In this document: in pieces, positions 41,842 to 50,270 of the stretch
Position numbering within the stretch: the first letter of the stretch is position 1
How the letters are laid out: each line of letters starts with the position of its first letter
Source: Rhodospirillales bacterium
GTDB taxonomy: Bacteria; Pseudomonadota; Alphaproteobacteria; Reyranellales; Reyranellaceae
Assembly: GCA_947466085.1 (NCBI GenBank)
Contig: CANIEC010000014.1
Span: 1-51,998 of the forward strand
Length of the DNA: 51,998 bases
Direction: 5' to 3'
Notes under the pieces: model-generated
Told to the model about the DNA's origin: nothing
Seen by the model: the letters and a program-made list of their open reading frames with translations, nothing else
The model's database searches: none
Made by a program: the position numbers and the translations under genes

Positions 41842-42429
41842 ATGCTCACGCGTCATACGCTGATCGCAGTCGCCGCCCTGTCCCTTGTTGCCGTCGCGCC
41901 GGCCTTTGCCCAGACCATGGCTCCGGCCACGGCTTCCACGTCAGCCAATCCGATGGTTGGCGGCGCGGCGATGGATGCCAAGAAGAACATCGTCGACAAC
42001 GCGGTCGCTTCGAAGGATCACACCACGCTCGTGGCCGCCCTGAAGGCCGCAGGTCTCGTCGAGACGCTGCAGGGGGCGGGCCCGTTCACGGTGTTCGCAC
42101 CGACGAACGCTGCCTTCGAGAAGCTACCGCCGGGCACCGTCGAGATGCTGGTGAAGCCCGAGAACAAGGCCAAGCTCACGAAGATTCTCACCTGCCATGT
42201 CGTGTCGGCCAATGCCATGTCGCCGGCGATCGCCAAGATGATCGCGGACGACAAGGGCACGCATCCCGTCAAGACGGTCGGCGGCTGCGTCCTGCAGGCC
42301 AAGATGATGGGCGACAAGATCACGCTCACCGACGAGAACGGCGGCGTCGCCACCGTGACGATCGCCGACGTCAAGCAGTCGAACGGCGTCATCCACGTGA
42401 TCGATACGGTTCTCCTGCCCAAGGGCTGA
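41842..42429 (+). CDS. Secreted fasciclin (FAS1) domain protein
   Basis: Protein of 195 aa. A signal peptide (residues 1-23, APAFAQ) is followed by one FAS1 domain. It begins at IVDNAVASKDHTTLVAALKAAG, with the FTVFAPTNAAFEKL hallmark and NGVIHVIDTVLLP at the end. FAS1 proteins mediate adhesion or bind small molecules in the periplasm or outside the cell. It ends just before a clear plus-strand terminator at 42455-42477. Confidence 0.92.
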   Translation: MLTRHTLIAVAALSLVAVAPAFAQTMAPATASTSANPMVGGAAMDAKKNIVDNAVASKDHTTLVAALKAAGLVETLQGAGPFTVFAPTNAAFEKLPPGTVEMLVKPENKAKLTKILTCHVVSANAMSPAIAKMIADDKGTHPVKTVGGCVLQAKMMGDKITLTDENGGVATVTIADVKQSNGVIHVIDTVLLPKG

Positions 42430-42454
42430 ACTTCTCTTCCCTAGACGAGTGGCG

Positions 42455-42485
42455 GCGGCGGGGGTTTTCCCCGCCGCTTTCATTT
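42455..42485 (+). terminator. Rho-independent terminator after the fasciclin gene
   Basis: The left stem GCGGCGGGG (42455-42463) pairs perfectly with CCCCGCCGC (42469-42477) around a GTTTT loop. TTTCATTT follows at 42478-42485. It lies 25 nt after the stop codon. Confidence 0.88.
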
Positions 42486-42558
42486 GCGCTAGGGTGCCCC
42501 GCATCCATTGGCTGAAGCGTCCGTTGTCCGGCGCATCAGGTGTTTTCAGGGGCAGTCC

Positions 42559-43125
42559 ATGACCAGCAGGCGGCCACACATCGAGGGATTCGCCATCATT
42601 TCCCGCGAGGGCATGATTGCGGCTTCGGACGGCTCCTTCCCGGAGAACCTGAAAATCCCGGCGGACCAGAAGTTCTATCAGGACTCGGTCGACCGGGCGG
42701 CCGCGGTCGCCAACGGACGCCACTCGTCGGAGGGTGGTCCGAAGGAAGCGGCGCGCCGGCGCATCGTGCTCACCCGCCGGGTCGAGCGCGTCGTCCCCGA
42801 TCCTGACAATACGAATGCAATCCTCTGGAATCCCGCCTCGGCGCCCTTCGAGGAAGCCTGGATGAAGCTCAATCTGGAGGATGGAACCCTCGCCGTGGTC
42901 GGCGGCACCGACGTGTTCGGCCTGTTCCTCAACATCGGCTACGACGTCTTCTTCCTGACACGCACGGAGGCCAGCGTGCCGCGCGGCCGGCCCGTCTTTC
43001 CGGGCGTCGGCAAGAACGCGACACCGGAGGAAGTGTTCGCCAGGCACGGCATGGTCCTGCGCGCCACCCGCATGCTTGACCCCGCCACCAACACGCGGCT
43101 CGAGGAGTGGGTGCCGAAGGGCTAG
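42559..43125 (+). CDS. Dihydrofolate reductase/RibD C-terminal-like protein
   Basis: Protein of 188 aa with the DHFR-like fold of the RibD_C family. It opens with IEGFAIISREGMIAASDG. A strand near the middle precedes IVLTRR, and the cofactor loop LAVVGGTDVFGLFLNIGYDVFFL matches the GG...F block. Many such proteins are reductases with NADPH; the substrate is unknown. ATG 42559 has no strong ribosome site, but it begins the conserved part. Its stop shares CTAG with the convergent MBL gene. Confidence 0.75.
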   Translation: MTSRRPHIEGFAIISREGMIAASDGSFPENLKIPADQKFYQDSVDRAAAVANGRHSSEGGPKEAARRRIVLTRRVERVVPDPDNTNAILWNPASAPFEEAWMKLNLEDGTLAVVGGTDVFGLFLNIGYDVFFLTRTEASVPRGRPVFPGVGKNATPEEVFARHGMVLRATRMLDPATNTRLEEWVPKG

Positions 43126-43859
43126 AACTCCACCACCAGCCCATCATGCGCCGCTTCCAGCGCGATCTCGGAACCGCGGCCTAAAAGCTCGGCGCTCATG
43201 TGGGTCAGGATGGTGCGCCTGGCGCCGATGCGCGGCAGGTGATCGACCAGGGTCGTGTAGTCGATGTGATACTTCATCACCTTGTCGAAGAAATAAGCCT
43301 CGCAGATGAAGAGGTCGGCGTCGCGGGCGGCCGGGATCAACTCTTCGACCCATTCGGTGTCACCCGAATAGGCGAGCACCTTGCCTTCGGTTTCGATGCG
43401 CAGCGCGTAGGAGGGCGCGCCGCTATAGTGCTTCATCAGGTAGGGCGTCACGGCGAGGCCGTTGATCTCAACTCTCTCGTGAAGCTCCAGCTCACGGATT
43501 TCCAGCGCGAACTTGCGCTCGACCTGGGTCGAGCCGGCAAACATCGCCTCCATGAGGATCATGAGCCGGTCGCGGAGGCCGGGCGGTCCGGCCAGCAGCA
43601 GCGGGGCCGTGCGCCGGCTGACCAGCTGCGCATCGAGCAGGAAAAAGGGCAGGCCGGCGAAATGGTCGCCGTGCAGGTGGCTCACCAGCACGGTGGAGAT
43701 CGCGTTCGGCTCGACCTGCCATTTGCGGATGGCGATCATCGACGAGGCGCCGCAATCGACCAGCAGGTTGCCGTGGCGTGCGCGCTCGACATGGAAACAC
43801 GTGTTGAACCGCCCGCCGCTGCCGAAGGCATCGCCGGATCCGAGGAACTGCAGACGCAT
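43122..43859 (-). CDS. RNase Z-like metallo-beta-lactamase fold hydrolase
   Basis: Protein of 245 aa. The zinc motif H61-L-H63-G-D65-H66 (VSHLHGDHFAGLP) is preceded by the FLGSGDAFGSGGRFNT opening typical of RNase Z and phosphonate-type MBL proteins. Further ligands are seen in YSGDTEW and LTHMSAE. It lacks the long exosite arm of true tRNase Z, so it is more likely a relative acting on a cyclic nucleotide, phosphodiester or lactone. It lies 3 nt downstream of a TauD gene on the same strand, implying co-expression. Confidence 0.87.
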   Translation of the reverse strand: MRLQFLGSGDAFGSGGRFNTCFHVERARHGNLLVDCGASSMIAIRKWQVEPNAISTVLVSHLHGDHFAGLPFFLLDAQLVSRRTAPLLLAGPPGLRDRLMILMEAMFAGSTQVERKFALEIRELELHERVEINGLAVTPYLMKHYSGAPSYALRIETEGKVLAYSGDTEWVEELIPAARDADLFICEAYFFDKVMKYHIDYTTLVDHLPRIGARRTILTHMSAELLGRGSEIALEAAHDGLVVEF

Positions 43860-43862
43860 CTT

Positions 43863-44753
43863 CTAGGGGGCCTGCTCCAGGCTCGAGACGATGTTGGTAA
43901 GCGTTGTGCGGCGCATGTCGCGCACCTCGCCCGAATTGAAGCGGCGGGCGCGGTGCATGGTGGCGCGGTTATCCCACATCACCAGGTCGAACGGCCGCCA
44001 GACATGGGCGTAGACGAACTGGCGCTGCGTGGCGTGCTCGGTGAGGTCGCGCAGAAAGGCTCGCGCCTCGGGCATCGGCCAGCCCTCGATGCCGCCGGCA
44101 TGACTGGCGAGATAGAGCGACAGGCGGCTGGAGCCGGGGTGGCGGCGCACCAGGCGCTGGCGCACCGGCGCCCACTTCACGCGCTCGGCCTCGGTGAAAT
44201 CCTCGAAGCCCAGCATGCCGCGCGAGTAGATCTGGCTGTGCAGGCAGATCAGGTCGTGGACCTCGCGCTTGGTCGCCGCGTCGAGCGCATCGTAGGCCGC
44301 GCGCATGTCGGCGAACTCTGTATTGCCGCCGGCTGACGGGATGGTGCGCGCCGACAGGAGGGAATAGAGGGCGGGCACATCCTTGAACGAACTGTCGGAA
44401 TGCCAGAGCTGGTTGCCCAGGCTGAACAGGCGGCGGCGATCGTCGCGCGCCAGCACGTTGCCGTGGCGGTCGAGGTTCGAGATGTCGTTGAGGTCCATGC
44501 TCATGCGCCGTTCCTCGGGCGGCATGATGTCCCCGGTCGCCTGCTCGAGCGGACCGAGCTGGCGGCTGAATGCAAGCTGGCTCTCGTCGTCGAGTCTCTG
44601 GTCGCGGAACACCAGCACGCCGTACTGGTTCATCCCGTCATGGATGAAGGCGACGTCCTCGTCACTGAGGCGATGGGTGAGGTCGATGCCCGAGATTTCG
44701 CCGGCAAAGGACGGACGATTCTGCGGATCGATCGGGCGAAGGGCTTTGCTCAT
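43863..44753 (-). CDS. TauD/TfdA family dioxygenase (second)
   Basis: Protein of 296 aa. The iron ligands are H118-S-D120 (LWHSDSSF) and the His in NRATMHRAR near the C-terminus, followed by the Arg set MRRTTLT. It resembles the 2,4-D dioxygenase (TfdA) branch more than taurine dioxygenase. It hydroxylates next to an ether or sulfonate to release it. It heads a two-gene unit with the MBL hydrolase and is divergent from the chromate transporter genes. The substrate is unknown. Confidence 0.9.
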   Translation of the reverse strand: MSKALRPIDPQNRPSFAGEISGIDLTHRLSDEDVAFIHDGMNQYGVLVFRDQRLDDESQLAFSRQLGPLEQATGDIMPPEERRMSMDLNDISNLDRHGNVLARDDRRRLFSLGNQLWHSDSSFKDVPALYSLLSARTIPSAGGNTEFADMRAAYDALDAATKREVHDLICLHSQIYSRGMLGFEDFTEAERVKWAPVRQRLVRRHPGSSRLSLYLASHAGGIEGWPMPEARAFLRDLTEHATQRQFVYAHVWRPFDLVMWDNRATMHRARRFNSGEVRDMRRTTLTNIVSSLEQAP

Positions 44754-44826
44754 GGTGGGGAGAGGCTAGCGCGCTCAGGCACGGCCGGCGAGGCGCATGG
44801 ACTGAATTTTGCTATCCTTGCTCGCA

Positions 44827-45390
44827 ATGCAGCATGATTCGTCGGCTACGCCGCGCCGCAACATCGGCAAGGCGGAACTCTTCCTCGGCTTCCTCAAGAT
44901 CGGCCTGCTTGGCTTCGGCGGCGTCGCGCCGTGGGCTCGCCACATCATCGTCGAGGAACGGCGTTGGCTCACCGATCGCGAGTTCGCCGAGATCCTGGGT
45001 ATCGGGCAGGTCCTGCCGGGGCCGAACACGATCAACGCCGCCGTCATCATCGGCGACCGCAACCAGGGGATCGTCGGCGTCCTGCTCTGCCTGCTGGGCC
45101 AGATGGCGATGCCTCTGGTCATCGTGACCGCGCTGGCGGTCGTGTACGAACGCGTCGCCGCGATCCCTGAGGTGGGGGCCGCGCTGATCGGGGCGGCAGC
45201 GGCCTCCGCCGGCCTCGTTCTGGGCACGGCGCTCAAGATGATCCGCAACATCCGGCCGACGCCGCTCTCCTATGTCATCGTTGCCGTGGGCTTCGCGGCG
45301 ATCGGCCTGCTGCGCTGGCCGCTTGTGCCCGTGGTCCTCGTGCTGGTGCCGACCGCCATCGCCGCGACCTGGTGGGAGCGCCGCAAGTGA
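44827..45390 (+). CDS. Chromate transporter short-chain subunit, N-terminal-type domain
   Basis: Protein of 187 aa, about half the length of full CHR proteins, so it is one of a pair of short-chain (SCHR) genes. The signature GLLGFGGVAPWARHIIV and the PGPNTINAAVIIGDR loop are typical of this half. It has about five or six spans. ATG 44827 is the first Met of a family-like start; a TTG at 44809 is less likely. The GTG of the second half overlaps its stop (GTGA). It exports chromate or a related oxyanion; transport is inferred from family. Confidence 0.86.
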   Translation: MQHDSSATPRRNIGKAELFLGFLKIGLLGFGGVAPWARHIIVEERRWLTDREFAEILGIGQVLPGPNTINAAVIIGDRNQGIVGVLLCLLGQMAMPLVIVTALAVVYERVAAIPEVGAALIGAAAASAGLVLGTALKMIRNIRPTPLSYVIVAVGFAAIGLLRWPLVPVVLVLVPTAIAATWWERRK

Positions 45391-45917
45391 CCGGAGTGCT
45401 GGCCGAGCTGGCACGGACCTTCGCGCTGCTGTCGCTGGTCTCGATTGGCGGTGTGAATGCGCTGCTGCCCGAGATCCACCGCCAGGTCGTCGACATCCAC
45501 GGCTGGATGACCGATGCCGCGTTCGCGAGCGCCTTTGCCATCGCCAATGCCTCGCCCGGTCCCAACGTGATCTTCGTCAGCCTGATCGGCTGGCAGGTCG
45601 CGGGTCTGTCGGGCCTGCTGGTGGCGACCTTCGCTCTGCTGATCCCGTCGAGCGTGCTGGCCTGTTTCGCCGGTCGTGTCCTGACGCGCTGGTCTCATCA
45701 TCCGGCGGTGGCGGTGCTGCGCGACGCGTTGATACCGGTCGCGCTCGGCATGATGCTGGCCTCGGGCCTCTCCATGATGCGCACCGTGGACCGCGATGCC
45801 GTCACCGTCCTGATCAGCCTCGCCACCACCGTCTTCGTCTACACGACGCGGCGCAATCCGCTCTGGGCGTTGGCGAGCGGCGCGATCGTCAACGTGGCGG
45901 CGCTGCACATTTTCTAG
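45387..45917 (+). CDS. Chromate transporter short-chain subunit, C-terminal-type domain
   Basis: Protein of 176 aa. It begins with a GTG that shares bases with the preceding TGA. The family loops are SIGGVNALLPEIHRQVV and NASPGPNVIFVSLIGW, followed by four or five spans. It probably forms a heterodimer with the first half. Its stop codon lies in a CTAG shared with the convergent WYL regulator. Confidence 0.86.
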   Translation: MTGVLAELARTFALLSLVSIGGVNALLPEIHRQVVDIHGWMTDAAFASAFAIANASPGPNVIFVSLIGWQVAGLSGLLVATFALLIPSSVLACFAGRVLTRWSHHPAVAVLRDALIPVALGMMLASGLSMMRTVDRDAVTVLISLATTVFVYTTRRNPLWALASGAIVNVAALHIF

Positions 45918-46618
45918 ACAGGGGTCGGCCGCACCTTCGGCAGCTCCGCCCATTCGCGGAACAAGCGGCCATTGTCCTGGTCGAAAGGCTCGTCGAGGAC
46001 CGTCGACGACTGGATGCGTTCGACGCGGAAGTTGCGGTAGCCGTTGCGCAGCTCGCACCAGGCGCCGATCAGCGTGACATCGACATAGTAGGCCATGGCG
46101 ATCGGCCAGATGGTGCGGTTGGTGCGCCGGCCCGTCTCGTCGGCATAGGAAATGTGGAGCTTGTGGCTGTCGCGGATCGCGGCGCGCACGTCGGCGAGGT
46201 CGACCCCACGCGGTTCGACCGTGTCACCGGGCGAGACGTAGAAGGGCGTCGAGGTGAGCTGGCGGCGCAGCGCTTCGGGAAGCACGACCGTCACCTTGGA
46301 GAAGACGCTGTCGGCCGCTTCCTGCAGCTTGGCGTCACGCAGGCGGCGGACGAGGCGCGCGCCGACGGCGATGGCCTCGACCTCCTCGGCGGTGAACATC
46401 AGCGGCGGCAGGTCGAAGCTCTTGCGCAGCACGTAGCCGATTCCGGCGGCGCCATCGATCGGTACGCGGCGGGCCTGCAGGGTCGCGATGTCGCGATAGA
46501 TGGTGCGCGGTGTCACTTCGAGCTCGGCCGCCAGTGCGGCGGCCGTGACCGGACCTTTGGCCGTCCGCAGGCGCTGGATGATGTCGAACAGACGGTCGGA
46601 GCGGCGCATAAGGCCCAT
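45914..46618 (-). CDS. YafY-type WYL-domain transcriptional regulator
   Basis: Protein of 234 aa. The N-terminal winged helix-turn-helix of the HTH_11 kind is SDRLFDIIQRLR ... VTPRTIYRDIATLQARRVPI. A WYL domain follows, with HISYADETGRRTNRTIWPIAM and the end GYRNFRVERIQ. Such regulators respond to nucleotides or small ligands. Of several starts (46645, 46618, 46609), ATG 46618 is chosen because AGAAGG lies 8 nt upstream. A 9+3+9 palindrome covers this start. It is divergent from the DMT gene. Confidence 0.85.
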   Translation of the reverse strand: MGLMRRSDRLFDIIQRLRTAKGPVTAAALAAELEVTPRTIYRDIATLQARRVPIDGAAGIGYVLRKSFDLPPLMFTAEEVEAIAVGARLVRRLRDAKLQEAADSVFSKVTVVLPEALRRQLTSTPFYVSPGDTVEPRGVDLADVRAAIRDSHKLHISYADETGRRTNRTIWPIAMAYYVDVTLIGAWCELRNGYRNFRVERIQSSTVLDEPFDQDNGRLFREWAELPKVRPTPV

Positions 46619-46630
46619 TTTATGGGCCTT
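46610..46630. promoter_or_regulatory. 9+3+9 palindrome over the WYL regulator start
   Basis: AAGGCCCAT (46610-46618) and ATGGGCCTT (46622-46630) are exact reverse complements around TTT. The left arm contains the reverse-strand start codon of the WYL gene. It may be the regulator's own operator, affecting the divergent DMT gene too, or an RNA hairpin that hides the ribosome site. Confidence 0.65.
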
Positions 46631-46699
46631 CTTCATTCCTGACACAACGCTGTCAGTAGGGACTCTCTAGGGTCCGCCGCGTTCGCAATCGGAGAGACC

Positions 46700-47605
46700 A
46701 TGTCCCCAGTCGAGATGTCCACGCCGCACGTGTTGCGCACGTCAACCAGGCAGGCCGTCGTCGGCACGGCGCTTCTGGCCGCGTCGGCCGTCGCCTACAG
46801 CACCGCCGGCTTCTATACGCGACTGATCGATCTCGACGCCTGGACGATGCTATTCTGGCGCGGAGTCTTCGGCGGGCTGTTCCTGACCGGCATGCTGATG
46901 TGGCGCGAGCACGGACGTGTCGTGCGAGCTGTCTGCGCCATCGGCCGCGACGGCGTCGCGATCGCGCTGTGCTCGGCCGTCGCGACCGTGTGCTTTCTGA
47001 ACGCGTTGCGCCTCTCGACCATGGCCGACGTACTTGTGATAGACGCCACGATCCCCTTCGTGACGGCAGGCATCGCCTGGCTGATGATCGGAGAGCGCGA
47101 GGATTGGGTCACGCTGGGGGCAACGCTGGCGGCCGTCGTCGGCGTGGCGGTGATGATGGGGGCTGCGGCATCGGGTGGACGCGTGGCGGGCAACCTGCTG
47201 GCCTTCGGCATGGCCGTGCTGATGTCGCTCGTGCTGGTTCTGATTCGGCGCAACCCCGGGATCAGCATGCTGCCGGCGGTCGGGCTCTCGGCCTTCCTCT
47301 GCGCGCTGATCGTGCTGCCGTTCGCGCGGCCGCTGGCGGTGAGCGGCGAGGAGCTGTTTCTGCTCGCGCTGTTCGGCATCAGCCAGTTCGGCCTCGGCCT
47401 GCTGCTGCTGGCTCTGGGCACACCGCTGGTCTCGGCGACGCGCGGCGCGCTGATCGGCGTGCTGCAGACGCCTCTCGGCACGCTCTGGGTCTGGCTGGCC
47501 TTCGCCGAGTCGCCGGGTTGGACGACCCTCGCGGGAGGCACGATCGTCGTTGCGGCGGTGGTTTGCGACATCGCGATCCGCCGTCCACAGAAGGCAATAA
47601 CGTAA
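46700..47605 (+). CDS. DMT superfamily EamA-type transporter
   Basis: Protein of 301 aa with ten hydrophobic spans in two EamA repeats, the first starting near AASAVAYSTAGFYTRLID and the second near LLAFGMAVLMSLVLVLI. The pattern (E)xDWVTLGATLAAVVGVAV is characteristic. It probably exports amino acids or metabolites; the direction and substrate are unknown. It is divergent from the WYL regulator, which may control it. Confidence 0.88.
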   Translation: MSPVEMSTPHVLRTSTRQAVVGTALLAASAVAYSTAGFYTRLIDLDAWTMLFWRGVFGGLFLTGMLMWREHGRVVRAVCAIGRDGVAIALCSAVATVCFLNALRLSTMADVLVIDATIPFVTAGIAWLMIGEREDWVTLGATLAAVVGVAVMMGAAASGGRVAGNLLAFGMAVLMSLVLVLIRRNPGISMLPAVGLSAFLCALIVLPFARPLAVSGEELFLLALFGISQFGLGLLLLALGTPLVSATRGALIGVLQTPLGTLWVWLAFAESPGWTTLAGGTIVVAAVVCDIAIRRPQKAIT

Positions 47606-47642
47606 CGATTGTGCGGGGTTGACGGCAGGAAAGGTGCTTCTT

Positions 47643-47666
47643 ACATTTGAACAGTTATTCAAATGT
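47643..47666. promoter_or_regulatory. ArsR/SmtB-type operator over the regulator start
   Basis: ACATTTGAA (47643-47651) and TTCAAATGT (47658-47666) are perfect reverse complements around CAGTTA. The core TGAA-N6-TTCA is the known binding pattern of SmtB/CzrA-type metal sensors. The right arm holds the ATG of the ArsR gene, so bound repressor would block both transcription and start. It is AT-rich against a GC-rich background. Confidence 0.82.
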
Positions 47667-47971
47667 CCAAAGCAAAGAAAACTCTCCTGTCCGACGACCA
47701 TGCCGTGGCGCTGGCCGACCTGTTCCGGCTGCTGGGCGATCCGACCCGGCTGAAGATCGTGGTCTCATGCCTGCGCACGCCGCTTGCGGTGTCGGACATC
47801 GCCGACCGGCTTGGTCTCTCGGTGTCGCTGGTAAGCCATCACCTGCGGCTGCTGAAGGGGGCGCGTCTGGTGCGGGCCGACCGGCAGGGCAAGCAGGTCT
47901 ACTACGAGGCCGACGACCTCCATGTCCGCCGCATGGTCGAAGACATGGTCAAGCACATCGCGGAGCACTGA
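47663..47971 (+). CDS. ArsR/SmtB family metal-responsive repressor
   Basis: Protein of 102 aa. The winged helix spans ALADLFRLLGDPTRLKIVVSCL and DIADRLGLSVSLVSHHLRLLK. A C-terminal helix with DDLHVRRMVEDMVKHIAEH carries the Asp/His positions that match the alpha-5 metal site of SmtB, CzrA and NmtR (DxH and HxxxH). This suggests a zinc, cobalt or nickel sensor. It lacks the CxC of arsenic sensors. The CDF exporter starts 1 nt after its stop, so the two are one operon. Confidence 0.92.
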   Translation: MSKAKKTLLSDDHAVALADLFRLLGDPTRLKIVVSCLRTPLAVSDIADRLGLSVSLVSHHLRLLKGARLVRADRQGKQVYYEADDLHVRRMVEDMVKHIAEH

Positions 47972-47972
47972 C

Positions 47973-48647
47973 ATGAGCGCGAGCTGTCACACCCATTCGC
48001 ACGGTCCCGGCCACAGTCATGACCACGGCGCGGCCGCAGCGGCCTCGCCCGCCTACCGGCGCATCCTGTGGATCGCGCTGGCGGTGAACCTCGCGATGTT
48101 CGCGATCGAAATCAGTGCCGGCGTTGCCGCGCAGTCGGTCTCACTGCTGGCCGATTCGCTCGACTTCCTGGGCGACGCCGGCAACTACGGCATCAGCCTG
48201 TTCGTGCTCGGCATGGCGATCCAGTGGCGCGCCCGCGCCTCACTGGTGAAGGCCGCCAGCATGGGCGCCTTCGGCCTATGGATCGCCATTACGACAATCA
48301 ATCACGCGATGGCCGGCACCGTCCCGGCGGCGCCGGTGATGGGCGTGGTCGGCGCCCTGGCGCTGGCCGCCAACTTCGGCGTGGCGCTGCTGCTCTATCG
48401 CTGGCGCGACGGCGATAGCAACATGCGCTCAGTGTGGATCTGCACGCGCAACGACGCGATCGGCAATCTCGCCGTGCTGGCCGCCGCCGTGGGCGTATTC
48501 GGGTCGGGCAGTGGCTGGCCGGACTATGTCGTCGCTGCGATCATGTCCGGCCTCGCCATGGTCGGTGCCTTCCAGGTGACACGCCATGCGATTGCAGAGC
48601 TGCGTCAGTCCCGGGAGGCGGGGGCTCACGCGCTCGGGAGCTTGTAG
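47973..48647 (+). CDS. Cation diffusion facilitator family metal efflux protein
   Basis: Protein of 224 aa. The His-rich N-terminus (CHTHSHGPGHSHDHG) is followed by five or six spans. The CDF metal-site motif SLLADSLDFLGDAGNYGI carries Asp residues in place of the usual HxxxD and DxxxD pairs, and the second site is in CTRNDAIGNLAVL. It lacks the typical C-terminal cytoplasmic domain of CzcD, so it is a short form. It expels a divalent metal by proton exchange. It is co-transcribed with the ArsR sensor. Confidence 0.88.
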   Translation: MSASCHTHSHGPGHSHDHGAAAAASPAYRRILWIALAVNLAMFAIEISAGVAAQSVSLLADSLDFLGDAGNYGISLFVLGMAIQWRARASLVKAASMGAFGLWIAITTINHAMAGTVPAAPVMGVVGALALAANFGVALLLYRWRDGDSNMRSVWICTRNDAIGNLAVLAAAVGVFGSGSGWPDYVVAAIMSGLAMVGAFQVTRHAIAELRQSREAGAHALGSL

Positions 48648-50257
48648 CTCTCGAACTGCTTGCGCAACGCGGTCTTCAGGATCTTGCCGGTGGCGCCGTG
48701 GGGGATGGCGTCGACGAACTGCACGTCGTCGGGCATCCACCACTTGGCGATCTTGCCGTCGAGGAACTTCAGGACGTCGCCCTTTTCAACCGAGGCGTCG
48801 GGGCGACGGACGACGATGAGCAGGGGGCGCTCGTCCCACTTGGGATGAGCCACGCCGATCACCGCGGCTTCGGCCACGCCGGGGCAACCCATGGCGGCGT
48901 TCTCGAGGTCGATCGAGCTGATCCACTCGCCGCCCGACTTGATCACGTCCTTCGAGCGGTCGGTGATGACCACCGAGCCGTCGCTCTCGATCTTGCAGAC
49001 GTCGCCGGTATGGAACCAGTCGTTCTCCAGGAACTGGCTCCTGCCGTCGCCCTTCATGTAGCCCTTCACGATCCACGGACCGCGCACGACCATGTTGCCC
49101 GAGACGCTGCCGTCCAGCGGCAGGTCGTTGCCGGCATCGTCGATGATCTTCATCTCGCAGCCGAACACCGGGCGGCCCTGCTTGGCGGTGATGGCAAACC
49201 GGTCGGCATCGGGCAGGTCGCGTTCGCCCCGGTTGAACCGGGTCAGGGTGCCGAGCGGGCTCATCTCGGTCATGCCCCAGCCCTGGGCGACCTCGACTTC
49301 ATGCTCCTTCCAGAAGCGCTCGATCATGGCGTAGGGCACGGCTGAGCCGCCGATGAGCGTGCGCTTCACCGACGACATCTTGAGCTTGTTCTGCTGGCAG
49401 TAGTCGAGCAGGGCCAGCCACACCGTCGGCACGCCGGCCGACAGGGTCACCTGCTCCTTGTCGAGCAGCTCGTAGATGCTGGCGCCGTCGAGCTTGAAGC
49501 CCGGGAACACCAGCTTGGTGCCGCAGAAGGGGCCGGCGTAGACGAGGCCCCAGGCATTGGCGTGGAACATCGGCACGACCGGGAGGATGGTGGTGTCGGG
49601 ATCGAGCGCCAGCACCGGGCCCGAGCACATCATCATCGAATGGATCATCGTGGAGCGGTGCGAATAGAGCACGCCCTTCGGATTGCCCGTGGTGCCCGAC
49701 GTGTAGCAGAGCGACGAGGCGGTCTTCTCGTCGAACTCCGGCCAGGTGAGGGTGCCCGGCTTGTCGGCGATCAGCTCCTCGTAGCAGAGCAGGTTCGGGA
49801 TCTTCGCCGAGGTCGGCATGTGGGCGCGATCGGTCATGACCACGACATGCTTCACGGTCTTGAGCTGGTCCCAGACGCCCTCGACGATCGGCATCAGGTT
49901 CAGGTCGACGAAGAGGATCTGGTCCTCGGCATGGTTGGCGATATAGGCCACGTGCTCGGGCGCCAGGCGCGGGTTCAGCGTGTGCAGAACCGCGCCGATG
50001 CCGGAAATGCCGAAATAGAGTTCGAAATGCCGGTAGGTGTTCCAGGCGATGGTGCCGACACGGTCACCGAGCTTGATGCCGAGCCCCTGCAGCGCTTCGG
50101 CGAGCTGCTTGGCGCGCTTGTGTGCGTCCCTGTAGCCGTAGCGGTGGATCGGCCCCTCGACGGTCCGCGTCACGATCTCGACGTTGGGATAGGCGGCGGC
50201 CGCATAGTCGATGATCTGCGAGATCAGCAGCGGACGGTCTTGCATCAAACCCAGCAT
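48626..50257 (-). CDS. Fatty acyl-CoA ligase (AMP-forming), AlkK-like
   Basis: Protein of 543 aa. The AMP-binding motif is [16 protein letters not shown], the second is [11 protein letters not shown], the ATP motif is [13 protein letters not shown] and the C-terminal Lys is in [11 protein letters not shown]. The length and the [12 protein letters not shown] pattern match medium/long-chain acyl-CoA synthetases of the AlkK group. It activates fatty acids for the FadB/FadA set at 31101-34493. It overlaps the convergent CDF gene by 22 nt at the stop ends. Confidence 0.93.
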   Translation of the reverse strand: MLGLMQDRPLLISQIIDYAAAAYPNVEIVTRTVEGPIHRYGYRDAHKRAKQLAEALQGLGIKLGDRVGTIAWNTYRHFELYFGISGIGAVLHTLNPRLAPEHVAYIANHAEDQILFVDLNLMPIVEGVWDQLKTVKHVVVMTDRAHMPTSAKIPNLLCYEELIADKPGTLTWPEFDEKTASSLCYTSGTTGNPKGVLYSHRSTMIHSMMMCSGPVLALDPDTTILPVVPMFHANAWGLVYAGPFCGTKLVFPGFKLDGASIYELLDKEQVTLSAGVPTVWLALLDYCQQNKLKMSSVKRTLIGGSAVPYAMIERFWKEHEVEVAQGWGMTEMSPLGTLTRFNRGERDLPDADRFAITAKQGRPVFGCEMKIIDDAGNDLPLDGSVSGNMVVRGPWIVKGYMKGDGRSQFLENDWFHTGDVCKIESDGSVVITDRSKDVIKSGGEWISSIDLENAAMGCPGVAEAAVIGVAHPKWDERPLLIVVRRPDASVEKGDVLKFLDGKIAKWWMPDDVQFVDAIPHGATGKILKTALRKQFESYKLPSA

Positions 50258-50270
50258 GGCGTTCCCTCTC

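Noticed and set aside
43122-43859. True tRNase Z
   Set aside because: The core motif agrees, but the flexible exosite arm of tRNase Z is not seen, so only an RNase Z-like call is made.
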